Part shown: in pieces, positions 19,081 through 27,234 of the stretch
Position numbering within the stretch: position 1 is the first letter of the stretch
How the letters are laid out: the number at the start of each line of letters is the position of its first letter
Assembly (NCBI GenBank): GCA_035910535.1
Contig: JAMHXF010000094.1
Location: 62,001 to 126,000 of the forward strand
Origin: Archangium_A sp035910535
GTDB taxonomy: Bacteria > Myxococcota > Myxococcia > Myxococcales > Myxococcaceae
Direction of reading: 5' to 3'
Length of the DNA: 64,000 bases
Program-made: the position numbers and the translations under genes
Notes under the pieces: model-generated
What the model saw: only the letters and a program-made list of their open reading frames with translations
Told to the model about the DNA's origin: nothing
The model's database searches: none

Positions 19081-19482
19081 ATGGTCCTCCCGCTCCTCAT
19101 CGCGTTGTCTGCCACGCCGAAGCCGACGAGCTGTGAACAACTCTGGCCCCGGGTGTGGGCCGCGCTCGAGAAGCAGGAGTTCTCGGAGGGTAAACCGCCG
19201 CTCTTCGAGAAGGTGCCCAACGCGAAAGAGCGCCTCGGCGCCGCGTGGGTAGGCGAGTGCAAGCGCTTCACCGCCGAAGAGCTGGCGTGCGCGCGCGGCG
19301 ATTCACTCGAGAAAGAGCTCGCCGCGCTGAAGAAGAAGCTGCAGGCCGACAAGATTCCCGCCGAAGAAATCGAGCAGGGCCTCAAGCACGTGCGCATGCA
19401 CTGGTCGATTCTCGAGTGCAGAGAGGTCGACCGCGCCGTCGACCGCGCGGCGAACCTCGTCGCCGTCGACGCGGGGCTTTAA
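19081..19482 (+). CDS. small exported protein of unknown function
   Basis: A 133-residue protein with a short hydrophobic N-terminus (MVLPLLIALSATPKPTSC) that could be a signal peptide. The middle carries a Lys/Glu-rich helical stretch (SLEKELAALKKKLQADK). It has four cysteines in the mature part. No family was recognised. It is divergent from tpm with an 87-base gap that would hold both promoters. Confidence 0.55.
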   Translation: MVLPLLIALSATPKPTSCEQLWPRVWAALEKQEFSEGKPPLFEKVPNAKERLGAAWVGECKRFTAEELACARGDSLEKELAALKKKLQADKIPAEEIEQGLKHVRMHWSILECREVDRAVDRAANLVAVDAGL

Positions 19483-19532
19483 TCAGCGCTGCTGAACGAC
19501 CACCGGCGCGGGCCCAACGCCCGTGGCGAGGT

Positions 19533-19930
19533 TCATGAGACCTGCTTCGAGAGCGCCTTCAACGCGGGGAAGACGGCGGCGGCCCAGCTCGATTCGAGAA
19601 GAGGCGCCGCGACGGGCTGACTCCACTCACGGCCATTGTCTTCGTCACCGAGCACCACGACGGGGAGCGCCGGTCTCGCGCGGCGAGGCTGGCGGCGGTG
19701 CGGACGTTGACTCCGAGCGACTGCGTCGACGTCGCGATGATCAACCCACGCGCGTGCGGCAACATCTCCCCGAGCGGGAGCCGTTCGTCGTCTCCGAACC
19801 CGTAGAGATGAAAGTGCGTCGCGTACCCGCGGAGGTCTCCGAGGCGAACAGTCGAACGCCTTGTCTCCGACGACGACGAGCGGCTCTCTCTCAGCTCGTG
19901 GTCGAAGGTGCCAACGCATCGATGCGTGGC
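19533..19930 (-). pseudogene. frame-broken remnant of an unidentified gene
   Basis: Convincing protein sequence alternates between two minus-strand frames. EPLVVVGDKAF is in one frame. LRGYATHFHLYGFGDDERL and GLIIATSTQSLGVNVRTA are in another. LPVVVLGDEDNGREWSQ and LLESSWAAAVFPALKAL are back in the first. Joined, they would make a domain of about 130 residues with two hydrophobic strand-like blocks, reminiscent of a Rossmann or small GTPase-like fold without a P-loop. At least two frameshifts are needed, so it is a pseudogene or contains sequencing errors. It lies just after the bestrophin gene on the same strand. Confidence 0.5.
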
Positions 19931-19940
19931 GCCTCGCCCT

Positions 19941-20828
19941 TCACAGCACGTACTCCCCATTGACGCTGGCCACCGGTGCCGGCAGCTCTTTCTCTCCGAG
20001 CATCTCGAGCATGTTGATTTCAATGTTCCGTGAAATCTGGTCGAGAGCAACACCGGTGGGCATCGGCTCGAATGGGTCGAGCAGCGCGCGCCCAATGGCG
20101 TGAATCGTCAGGAACACGTAGCCGATGAGCCACCCGAACAAAACGGACCACGGCCCAATCTCGTTCCCCAGCACCGCGGTGATGCTGATGATGAAGAGCA
20201 TCACGAACCACTGCGTGTAGTAGTTGTACGTCGTCGGGAAGACCGTGCCTTTGATGCGCTCGGCCTTGCCCATTTCATTCGTCAGGTTGCTCAACGCGCG
20301 CTCGAGCTCGAGCAGCTGGTACCCGTCAATGAGCCTCGCCGCGTAGGCCTCCTGCAGGTCGCGGCCCTGCATCAACAGAATGGCGTTGTGACGATTGCGC
20401 GTGCCCTGAATCACGTCGCGCTCGGCGTCGCTCAAGTACGAGCGCCACGTGCCGTTCTTCCCTCCACGCAGAAAGTCCTTGAGCGCGTAGATGAACGACA
20501 CGTTCCGGCGCACCATTCGCTGCGCGCGCTCGCCTTCCCCGAAGAACGTGATGCACAGCCGCGCCCACGTGCGCGACTCATTCACCAGCCCGCCCCAGAT
20601 GATTCGCCCTTCCCACCAGCGGCCGTACGCCTGGTTGTTGTTGAAGCCGATGAAGAACGCGAGCGCCGTACCGAGCAGCGACGCAATCAACGGAGGAAAC
20701 TGGAAGTGCGGCTTGAGCAGGAACAGGTTGCCCACGTACGCGAGCGTGCACGTGATGATGACCCACGCACCCTGCCGCCACGTGCCTGACACGATGCGGG
20801 CCAGCCGCACGCGCTGAGTGATGAGCAT
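19941..20828 (-). CDS. bestrophin-family anion channel
   Basis: A 295-residue membrane protein of the bestrophin (UPF0187) family. It shows hydrophobic helices near residues about 22-38, 45-62, 205-225 and 230-248, the FNNNQAYGRWWEGR block (about 62-75) and LVNESRTWAR. The end contains LLDPFEPMPTG-type sequence and a soluble tail. Bacterial bestrophins form pentameric chloride or cation channels. It starts 14 bases after the NAD-kinase-like gene on the same strand and so closes a three-gene operon with that gene and the SPFH gene. A role in ion homeostasis coupled to the membrane scaffold protein is inferred. Confidence 0.9.
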   Translation of the reverse strand: MLITQRVRLARIVSGTWRQGAWVIITCTLAYVGNLFLLKPHFQFPPLIASLLGTALAFFIGFNNNQAYGRWWEGRIIWGGLVNESRTWARLCITFFGEGERAQRMVRRNVSFIYALKDFLRGGKNGTWRSYLSDAERDVIQGTRNRHNAILLMQGRDLQEAYAARLIDGYQLLELERALSNLTNEMGKAERIKGTVFPTTYNYYTQWFVMLFIISITAVLGNEIGPWSVLFGWLIGYVFLTIHAIGRALLDPFEPMPTGVALDQISRNIEINMLEMLGEKELPAPVASVNGEYVL

Positions 20829-20842
20829 TCGCGCCGTCTAGC

Positions 20843-21769
20843 TCAGTTGCCGACGAGCCGCGCCCGCTGCGCCGCCGGCCCGATGCGCGCGACGAGCCCC
20901 GAGGTGAACTGCAGCGCGTCGTCCTCCATGCCGTCACTGAAGATGACGCCACCGGAAGGCATCAACGACTCGAGCTGCAGGCGCGCGCGTCCTTCGACAA
21001 AGCCCACCGCCGAGGCCACGCTCGACTGCCGCGACGCGAACGGCTCCCGCACCACATAGAAGAGCCGCGGGTCGCTCCAGCCCAGGTGCATCGCGTTGAC
21101 GGGCTCGCCGCCGAGCGCGCTCGTCACCGCCGACGCCATGGCGCACACGCTCGACAACCACCCCGTCGAGCCCGCACCCGTCGACACGATGACGCCGCTC
21201 GACGAGTGCCGCACCCACGCGCCGTCGCCCATGCGCAGCCGGTAGTGCGACGACACGTGCGTGCGCGCGCCCACATAGAGGTCATTGAAGGCGAGCAGCC
21301 GTTGACCATCTGACAGCACGGCCTCCGCCAGCGTGACCTCGTTGATGCGCGCGCGCTGGTTCAACGTCAGCTCCACCGCGCGCCGGACACCGTCGACACG
21401 AAACGGCAGCAACACGCCGTCGAAGCGCTCCGGGTCGGGGTTCACACCGATGAGCGGCTGCGCGCCGACGTACTTCGCGGTGTTCGCCACCAGCCCGTCC
21501 TGCCCCAGCGTCACCACCAGGTCGGTTGAAGAAAAGAGGTACGTCGGCACGAGCTCGCGGTCCAACACCTGCAACTTGAGCCCCAGCCCGTCGAGCTGCG
21601 CGCGCGTGCTCTCGAGGCTACTCGCGTAGGTGTCGTGCTCCTTCTCGTAGTCGGCGAAGTCGAGCCCGGCCTGCTGCAGGTAGAACTTCGCCTGCCCGCG
21701 CGTGTTGAAGCGCCCGATGAGACCGTCGAGGCGCGTGCGCCGCGTCACCAACACCAGCTTCTCGAACAC
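20843..21769 (-). CDS. NAD-kinase-like protein with altered GGDGT motif
   Basis: A 308-residue protein of the NAD kinase/diacylglycerol kinase superfamily. The ATP-binding GGDGT motif reads GQDGL (89-93), in the context VVTLGQDGLVANTAKYV. The NE/D motif appears as FNDLYVG (about 161-167), and STGAGSTGW (about 196-204) matches the conserved STGSTAY region. About 50 extra N-terminal residues precede the fold. The altered Gly-Gly-Asp-Gly-Thr could change the phosphate donor or abolish catalysis. It lies between an SPFH gene (three-base spacer) and a bestrophin gene, so it probably acts at the membrane with them rather than as the housekeeping NAD kinase. Confidence 0.8.
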   Translation of the reverse strand: MFEKLVLVTRRTRLDGLIGRFNTRGQAKFYLQQAGLDFADYEKEHDTYASSLESTRAQLDGLGLKLQVLDRELVPTYLFSSTDLVVTLGQDGLVANTAKYVGAQPLIGVNPDPERFDGVLLPFRVDGVRRAVELTLNQRARINEVTLAEAVLSDGQRLLAFNDLYVGARTHVSSHYRLRMGDGAWVRHSSSGVIVSTGAGSTGWLSSVCAMASAVTSALGGEPVNAMHLGWSDPRLFYVVREPFASRQSSVASAVGFVEGRARLQLESLMPSGGVIFSDGMEDDALQFTSGLVARIGPAAQRARLVGN

Positions 21770-21772
21770 GGC

Positions 21773-22726
21773 TCACCTCTTCGCGGGGATGAGTGAACGC
21801 AGCAGGTCTGGGCTCACGTTCAATTCACCGATGCGCTGCGCGTTTTCAGCCAGCTCACGGAAGGCGACGGCAATCATCGCGGCGGGGTCCATCTGCCCGG
21901 CAGAGAGCGCCGTCAGCACCTTCCAGTCGAGCTCGCGCACAGGCTCCAGCTTCGCGCGCAGCGAGAACGCCGCCGCCTCGGCCTGCGTGCGCTCATTGGC
22001 CGCCGCGAGCGCCACCAACTGCTCCCGCTCTTTCTCGAGGTGAATCTCGGCGGCGAGCTTCGTCTCTTGAATGTGGCGACGCTGCTCTTCGACCATCACC
22101 TCGGTCTGCAGCTCCGACTCTTTGATGCGGCGCTCCTGCTCGACGGCGGCCTTGCGGCGCTCGTGAATCGCCTCGTCGCTGCGCCGCTGCAGCGCCTCAC
22201 GGGCCTCCGCTTCCAGCGCGCGCGACATCTCCGGCGTCGCGCGCACCAACAGAATCGAGAGCGCCAGCACCTCGACGCCCAGCATCTGCACCGCGTCGGC
22301 CGTCTTGAGCCCCGCGAAGACCTCACGCTCGAGCGCCCCGGTCGATGTGAGCGCCTCTTTGAGTGACCATTGCTGCATCACCGCCCGCGTCAGCACCTGC
22401 GCGGTGTGCACCAGGCGCTCATCGACCTTGCGCGGGTCATCGCTGCGGAAGGCGCCGTCGGGCGTCACCGTGAAGTCGAGCAGCGACGCCAGCTTCTTCG
22501 GCTCGGCCACGCGCCAGGTCAGCTGCCCCTGAATCGTCACCGTCTGGAAGTCGGCCGTCACTTCAGTGAAGACGAACGGCACGTCGGCGCTCGACAGCGG
22601 CACCTGCACCAGCGTGGTGGTCGGCGCCCAGTAGAGAAACGACAGGCCCGCGCCTTCGCGCTTCACCTGCCCTCCCTTGAACTGCATCACCCACGTCGTC
22701 GGCGCCGTCTTGAGATAGCGAATCAA
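21773..22726 (-). CDS. SPFH/band-7 membrane-scaffold protein
   Basis: A 317-residue SPFH-domain protein without an obvious N-terminal membrane helix. Residues about 1-180 carry the SPFH core (VPLSSADVPFVFTEVTADFQTVTIQGQLTWRV region, then LGVEVLALSILLVRATPEM). A charged coiled coil (about 180-250) and an Ala/Leu-rich end follow. Such proteins oligomerise at membranes. The start is a TTG at 22726 with a strong AAAGGAG seven bases upstream. That ribosome binding site lies inside an inverted repeat. First gene of the SPFH / NAD-kinase-like / bestrophin operon. Confidence 0.85.
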   Translation of the reverse strand: MIRYLKTAPTTWVMQFKGGQVKREGAGLSFLYWAPTTTLVQVPLSSADVPFVFTEVTADFQTVTIQGQLTWRVAEPKKLASLLDFTVTPDGAFRSDDPRKVDERLVHTAQVLTRAVMQQWSLKEALTSTGALEREVFAGLKTADAVQMLGVEVLALSILLVRATPEMSRALEAEAREALQRRSDEAIHERRKAAVEQERRIKESELQTEVMVEEQRRHIQETKLAAEIHLEKEREQLVALAAANERTQAEAAAFSLRAKLEPVRELDWKVLTALSAGQMDPAAMIAVAFRELAENAQRIGELNVSPDLLRSLIPAKR

Positions 22727-22755
22727 GTGTTAACTCCTTTCGATAGAGTCAACAC
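22727..22755 (-). promoter_or_regulatory. inverted repeat over the SPFH ribosome binding site
   Basis: GTGTTAACTC (22727-22736) and GAGTCAACAC (22746-22755) are inverted copies matching at 9 of 10 positions around a nine-base centre. On the minus strand the right arm and loop contain the AAAGGAG ribosome binding site of the SPFH gene. It may be an operator overlapping the 5' leader or an RNA hairpin that hides the site. Confidence 0.45.
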
Positions 22756-22801
22756 GACTTTAAGCGCAGCCATTTCAGACTTCAACTCTGATTCTGCGGG
22801 C

Positions 22802-24109
22802 TCACTGACACTGCAGGGTCGACGACCAGCGCACCGACGGGTCGAGCAACGGGCGCCAGTTCAGGTCCCACGAGCCCCAGCGGAAGGTGCTGGTGCCCGA
22901 GTAGCCGGGGTCGACGATGTTGGGCACGAAGCGCACGCCGAGGCCGGCGCTCAGGCCCGAGCAGTCGAGGCATTCGATGGTGCCCCAGTCGGTGCCGCCG
23001 TCGGGGAGCCGGTACAAGCCGCCGTCTTCGTAGTTGGTGAGCAGGCCGCCGTCTTCGAGGAGGCTGCGGCGCGCGGCATAGAGCGGGCTCGGCGCACTGA
23101 AGGGCCGCAGGAAGAACGACTTCACGTTCATGCGCAGCTCGGGTTGAAAGGTGCCGAACGAGACGGCTTCGTCACGCTCGAGGCCGTCGGTGGCGAACTT
23201 GAGCCACAGGTCGGCGTCGTCGACCCAGCCCGACGGCAGCATCTTCCAGTCGAGCGAGGCGCTGGGCGGAGAGCCCGCGCGGCGAATGGCGGCGGTGGTC
23301 AGCTTGCCGGTCTCGACCATGGTCACGAAGCCGGCGCGCGAGTTGGCGACGGCGGCCGCGTCGGTGACGCGCAGCAGGCGATTGCCGACGGTGTCGACCC
23401 AGCTCTGCGCGGTCGAGAAGTCGTCGTACGACTCGAAGAGCCGGCGCACGTTCATGGCGCCGTCGTAGCCCTGCGAGGCGTCGACGGCGGCGGTGACGGC
23501 GCGGAACGTCGTGGCGATGGCGAGCAGCTCGGGCGCCTGAATGACAAGCGTGCCGGCGCCGCAGCCACCCTTGAGTGAGATGAAGCGCTCATTGGCCGGC
23601 TTCTCGTCGATGGCCTTGCCGGCGACCTCGGCGGCGCGCGCGAGCTTCTCGAGCTTCGGCTTGAGCGCCAGCATGGCGGCGCGGGCGTCGCCCATGGTGA
23701 GCGTGGGGTCGATGGTGGACGCGAAGCTGGGGCCGTTGTCGCGCACCGAGGGGTGCGGAATCTTCGAGCGGGCGTAGGCCCACACGGCGCTGCAGGTGGC
23801 CGTCTTCTGAGAGAGCTGTGAGAGCACGCCTTCTTTGTTCCAGAGCACGGAGCTGTCGAGGCTGGCCGTGAAGCCGACGCGCGGCGCCAGCGCCTGAATC
23901 GCGGGGTCTTCGACGAGCAGCGGCAGCGTGGTCAGCGCGTAGGCGAGCGCGTACTCACCGTTGGTGGGCACCTGGTCGAAGGCCGCTTCGAACTCGACGT
24001 TCGCGGTGCGGAAGTCGCAGTTGGAGATGGCCTCGGCGCCCTGGGTCGCGCGCTTCTGGTGATCACAACCAAAGAGAACGACGGCCAACACTGCGAAGAG
24101 TGCGCGCAT
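22802..24109 (-). CDS. predicted lipoprotein of unknown function
   Basis: A 435-residue protein with a lipoprotein signal (MRALFAVLAVVLFGC, Cys15). Residues about 25-60 read as a TPR-like helical start (SNCDFRTANVEFEAAFDQVP, then EYALAYALTTLP). The rest is alpha-rich with Asp/Gly-rich 'DGG' stretches near 355-380. Several conserved-looking cysteines are present. No known family was recognised. It stands alone on the minus strand, upstream of two overlapping unknown genes. Confidence 0.65.
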   Translation of the reverse strand: MRALFAVLAVVLFGCDHQKRATQGAEAISNCDFRTANVEFEAAFDQVPTNGEYALAYALTTLPLLVEDPAIQALAPRVGFTASLDSSVLWNKEGVLSQLSQKTATCSAVWAYARSKIPHPSVRDNGPSFASTIDPTLTMGDARAAMLALKPKLEKLARAAEVAGKAIDEKPANERFISLKGGCGAGTLVIQAPELLAIATTFRAVTAAVDASQGYDGAMNVRRLFESYDDFSTAQSWVDTVGNRLLRVTDAAAVANSRAGFVTMVETGKLTTAAIRRAGSPPSASLDWKMLPSGWVDDADLWLKFATDGLERDEAVSFGTFQPELRMNVKSFFLRPFSAPSPLYAARRSLLEDGGLLTNYEDGGLYRLPDGGTDWGTIECLDCSGLSAGLGVRFVPNIVDPGYSGTSTFRWGSWDLNWRPLLDPSVRWSSTLQCQ

Positions 24110-24155
24110 GGGCGGCGCGTGTAGCTCGTTCAGTTCTGCGCGGGCAACTGCTCGA

Positions 24156-24596
24156 CTACTTCAGCCCGAGCTCGTCCTGGAACGCCGGAGAGAGCATCGC
24201 CAGGTATTCCTCGCGGTTCTCAGCCTGGACTTCCGGGGGAACCGTCAGCTTCTTCCACGTGAGCGCCGCGCCGATTTCGCAGCTGATGAACGGGTCGCCG
24301 AGTGGCGAGACGAAGTGCACGAGCCATTTTCCGTCATCTGCTGGACAGACGACGAGGCACGCGAACTTCAAGTCATCGAAGGGTGTGAGCGCGAACACGC
24401 GAGCGCCTTTGGAGCTCGCGACAAGCCAGCGAATGTTGGCGGTCCACTTCGCCTTCGGCAGCGCCTTGAAGCCGGCCTTGTCCTTCGCGTCGAAGCGCGC
24501 CTTCAGCTTTCTGGCTTTCGCGAGCGAGAGCGTCTGTTTAACGAGGGCCGCGCGCGCTCTGAGCCAACCAAGATGGTGCTTCGGCGACGCCTTCAT
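24156..24596 (-). CDS. unknown cytoplasmic protein
   Basis: A 146-residue protein with a Lys-rich N-terminal half (KARKLKARFDAKDKAGFKALPKAK region, split by few hydrophobics) and a beta-like second half (RVFALTPFDDLKFACLVV, LVHFVSPLGDPF). No signal peptide and no known family. Its ATG at 24596 overlaps the stop of the upstream gene by four bases, so the two are probably made together. The longer frame upstream is a shadow of that gene. Confidence 0.55.
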   Translation of the reverse strand: MKASPKHHLGWLRARAALVKQTLSLAKARKLKARFDAKDKAGFKALPKAKWTANIRWLVASSKGARVFALTPFDDLKFACLVVCPADDGKWLVHFVSPLGDPFISCEIGAALTWKKLTVPPEVQAENREEYLAMLSPAFQDELGLK

Positions 24597-25351
24597 GCCG
24601 GCAACAGCTCCAGCGCTGTGTTGTTGAGGTGAAGGTCGTCCTTTGCCAGCGCGCGGAAGACGATGGGCTGACCGTCGACGGTCTGGCGCTCTCCGTCGCG
24701 CAGCATCAACCCGTCGGCGAGAGAGCCGGCGATGGCGCGCAGCAGCCCGGCCACCGCGTCCCACCGCGCACCAGGCACGTCGCGCACCACGAGGTCGGGG
24801 CGGCCGAACTTCTGCAGCCCGCGCGTATGAATGGTGGCCGTGGGCGACGTGGGCTCGGCCTCGACGATGACGTTCACGTCGGTGGTCAACGTGAAGGGGC
24901 GCCCCGCAGGCCACGAAGCGACGTCGGCGCCGCGCCAGAAGCGGTTGGTCTGTGCGTCGAGCACCACCGAGCCACCGCGCGCGATGAGCCACTGCGTCAC
25001 GGCCCAGCCAGCCTGCAGGTGCAGGAGCTCATTCGTGTCGGGGCGGTTGATCAACACGGCCGTCAACTGCGTGGCGGCGTCGAGCGCGGTGATGTCTCCG
25101 TAGAGCGCCTGCGTGGCGATGGCGCGCAGCGAGCCTGAACGAAAGCCGTCGAACCACGCCGCGTCGACTGAGCGCGGCAGTTCGCGCACGTCGACGAACT
25201 TCATGGCGTCGGCCGTCGGCAACCCGAAGCGCGAGGCCGACATGGGCAGGTCCGTGCGCAGCGCACCGGGTGAAAAGACGAACAACTGGAAGACGTTCTC
25301 ACCGCCTCCGGGCTGAAAAGACTTCCGCTCCCACGTGGTCGGCGCGCTCAT
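24593..25351 (-). CDS. unknown protein, possibly DUF4261-like
   Basis: A 252-residue soluble protein. The segment TIHTRGLQKFGRPDLVV (about 170-186) resembles the H-T-x-G-L-x-x-F-G-x-P-D/E-L stretch of DUF4261 proteins. Upstream lie NRPDTNELLHLQAGWAV and RGGSVVLDAQTNRFW. This is a weak family guess from motif shape only. It overlaps the following small gene (ATGA), which may be its partner. Confidence 0.5.
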   Translation of the reverse strand: MSAPTTWERKSFQPGGGENVFQLFVFSPGALRTDLPMSASRFGLPTADAMKFVDVRELPRSVDAAWFDGFRSGSLRAIATQALYGDITALDAATQLTAVLINRPDTNELLHLQAGWAVTQWLIARGGSVVLDAQTNRFWRGADVASWPAGRPFTLTTDVNVIVEAEPTSPTATIHTRGLQKFGRPDLVVRDVPGARWDAVAGLLRAIAGSLADGLMLRDGERQTVDGQPIVFRALAKDDLHLNNTALELLPA

Positions 25352-25363
25352 AGAGGCGGCCTC

Positions 25364-25792
25364 TTACGCCAGCGGGTTCTTCCAGCGAACGCTGGTGAAG
25401 CGCGCGAAGTCTGAATCGGTGCTGTTCACCTCGAGGCCGTGCTCGACGGCCAGCGCCGCGAGGTGCACGTCGGGCAACAGGTTGGCGTCTCGAACCTTCG
25501 CTGACTCGAGCAACGACCCGAAGATCGCCGCGTGACGGTCGGTCGGTTGTGGCACCCAGACCCGCTCCAACGTGAGCCACTCATCCACCTGCGCCCACGC
25601 ATCCGCGATGCTCATCGGCTTCTCGTACACGCGCCGGTTGGTGACGAGTCGCGCCCAACCAAGCAAAACCGCCCACGGCAGCCCCACTCGAGCGGAACTC
25701 CACAACGTCTCTTCCCACCACTCGACCGCCGCCTTCTGAAAAGGCCCCGGCGTGGTCGCGTAAATGAGGAGGTTGGTGTCGACCAGAATCAC
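25364..25792 (-). CDS. vapC: PIN-domain toxin VapC
   Basis: A 142-residue PIN-domain protein. MILVDTNLLIYA supplies the first acidic residue (D5). LLPDVHLAALAVEHG and STDSDFARF supply the later acids of the metal site. LPWAVLLGWARLVTN matches the variant second block seen in many actinobacterial-type VapC proteins. VapC toxins are Mg-dependent RNases that cut tRNA or rRNA. It starts with GTG overlapping the antitoxin stop (GTGA), the standard vapBC arrangement. dnaN lies just beyond the antitoxin on the opposite strand. Confidence 0.9.
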   Translation of the reverse strand: MILVDTNLLIYATTPGPFQKAAVEWWEETLWSSARVGLPWAVLLGWARLVTNRRVYEKPMSIADAWAQVDEWLTLERVWVPQPTDRHAAIFGSLLESAKVRDANLLPDVHLAALAVEHGLEVNSTDSDFARFTSVRWKNPLA

Positions 25793-26031
25793 TTGAAGTC
25801 TTCCCCTTCGGCGAACGCCAGCGCTTCGGCGACATTGTCGACCGGGTACTTCGCAGGGCCGGTGTCGAACACGCGTTGCTTGTAGCGCTTGCGAGACGCC
25901 TGCTTTTTCTGCGGCAAGAGCCCCGCGCGCAGCGCCTCGTTCAAGACCTCCTTGAAGGTCGTCTTCCGTCGCTCGACTTCTTTCTCGAGCATCGAAAACA
26001 CGTCGTCATCGAGCGTCACCGTGGTCCGCAT
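25789..26031 (-). CDS. vapB: ribbon-helix-helix antitoxin VapB
   Basis: An 80-residue protein. The N-terminus MRTTVTLDDDVFSMLEKEVERR followed by FKEVLNEALRAGL is a ribbon-helix-helix DNA-binding domain with the usual beta strand and two helices. The C-terminal basic and aromatic tail (KRYKQRVFDTGPAKYP) is the likely toxin-binding part. The gene begins at ATG 26031 and overlaps vapC by four bases. It should repress its own promoter; direct repeats lie just upstream. The longer minus-strand frame to 26913 is antisense to dnaN. Confidence 0.88.
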   Translation of the reverse strand: MRTTVTLDDDVFSMLEKEVERRKTTFKEVLNEALRAGLLPQKKQASRKRYKQRVFDTGPAKYPVDNVAEALAFAEGEDFK

Positions 26032-26053
26032 GATGCGCTGAGCATAACCAGCC

Positions 26054-26068
26054 TGATGCCTTGATGCC
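26054..26068 (-). promoter_or_regulatory. direct repeats upstream of vapBC, candidate VapB operator
   Basis: Two copies of TGATGCC, one base apart (26054-26060 and 26062-26068), lie about 25 bases upstream of vapB. Ribbon-helix-helix antitoxins often bind such short tandem or inverted sites to repress their own operon. A TATGCT, a -10-like box, lies between the repeats and the start. Confidence 0.35.
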
Positions 26069-26121
26069 TCCTCTCCACTTTGTTGCCGCCACCGCTCTCG
26101 CGGGCTACATCGGCGCTCTCT

Positions 26122-27228
26122 ATGGAATTCAGGATTGCGGCCGATGAGCTGAAGAAGGCACTGCACCGTGCGCAGGGCATCGTGGAGCGCAAGGCGACCA
26201 TGCCCATCCTCTCGAACGTGCTGGTCACGGCGGGCAAGACGGGCATCACGGTCACGGCGTTCGACCTCGACATCGGCATCGTCAGCGAGCACCCGGCGGA
26301 GGTCAGCAAGCCCGGCGCCATCACCGTGTCGGCGAAGACGTTGTTCGACATCGTGAACCTGATCCCCGACGCGAACCTGACCATCAAGAAGCTCCCGAAC
26401 AACTACGCGGAGCTCACGTCGGGCGCGGCGCACTACAAAATCGTGGGCATGGCACCCGAAGAGTTCCCCAAGCTCCCCAAGGAAGACGCGGGGCACCTGG
26501 TGAAGCTCACCGGCGCGGCCATTCTCGAGATGATCAAGAAGACCAGCTACGCCATCAGCAACGACGAGACGCGCTACATCCTGAACGGCGTGTTCTTCGA
26601 GCCGCGCGAGGGCAACAAGGTGCGCATGGTGGCCACCGACGGTCACCGCCTGGCGCTCATCGAGCGTGAGCTGGCCGGCGACTTCAAGCTGAAGAGCGGC
26701 GTCATCATTCCGCGCAAGGGGCTGTTCGAGTTGAAGCGCCTGCTCGACGAGGCGCCCGACGCGGAGGTGCAGCTGGGCTTCGCCGAGAACTCCGCGCTCT
26801 TCAAGAAGGCCGGCCTGTCGATGGTGATGCGGCTCATCGACGGCCAGTTCCCCGAGTACCAGCGCGTGATTCCGAAAGAGGGCGAGAAGCAGGTGATGGT
26901 GAAGCGCTCGCACTTCTTCGACGCGCTCAAGCGCATCGCGCTGCTCTCGGCCGACAAGTCGAGCGCGGTGAAGTTGTCGCTGTCTGAGAACCTGCTGCGC
27001 ATCACCGCCAACAACCCGGAGCTCGGCGAAGCGAAGGACGACATCGAGGTCGCCTACCGCGGCCCGTCACTCACCATCGGCTTCAACGCGCGCTACATCC
27101 TCGACGTGTTGTCGGCGCTCGAGACCGACGAAGTGACGCTGGAGCTCGGCGACGAGCACAGCCCCGGCGTGCTGCACGCGCCCGGTGACAAGGCGTACAC
27201 CGCCGTCGTCATGCCGATGCGCGTGTGA
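26122..27228 (+). CDS. dnaN: DNA polymerase III beta subunit (sliding clamp)
   Basis: A 368-residue protein with the three-domain clamp layout: MEFRIAADELKKALHRAQGIVE, PILSNVLV, the EFP motif (APEEFPKLP), KTSYAISNDETRYILNGV, TDGHRLALIE and the closing AYTAVVMPMRV. It forms the ring that tethers polymerase to DNA. The start is ATG 26122; an earlier in-frame start at 26080 would add 14 unrelated residues. dnaA, recF and gyrB do not flank it; the neighbours are vapBC and an outer-membrane-like protein. It is full length and looks functional. Confidence 0.97.
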   Translation: MEFRIAADELKKALHRAQGIVERKATMPILSNVLVTAGKTGITVTAFDLDIGIVSEHPAEVSKPGAITVSAKTLFDIVNLIPDANLTIKKLPNNYAELTSGAAHYKIVGMAPEEFPKLPKEDAGHLVKLTGAAILEMIKKTSYAISNDETRYILNGVFFEPREGNKVRMVATDGHRLALIERELAGDFKLKSGVIIPRKGLFELKRLLDEAPDAEVQLGFAENSALFKKAGLSMVMRLIDGQFPEYQRVIPKEGEKQVMVKRSHFFDALKRIALLSADKSSAVKLSLSENLLRITANNPELGEAKDDIEVAYRGPSLTIGFNARYILDVLSALETDEVTLELGDEHSPGVLHAPGDKAYTAVVMPMRV

Positions 27229-27234
27229 GCTGAT

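Noticed and set aside
22370..23578. Long plus-strand frame antisense to the SPFH and lipoprotein genes
   Set aside because: Arg/His-rich shadow without a domain; the minus-strand genes have clear signals.
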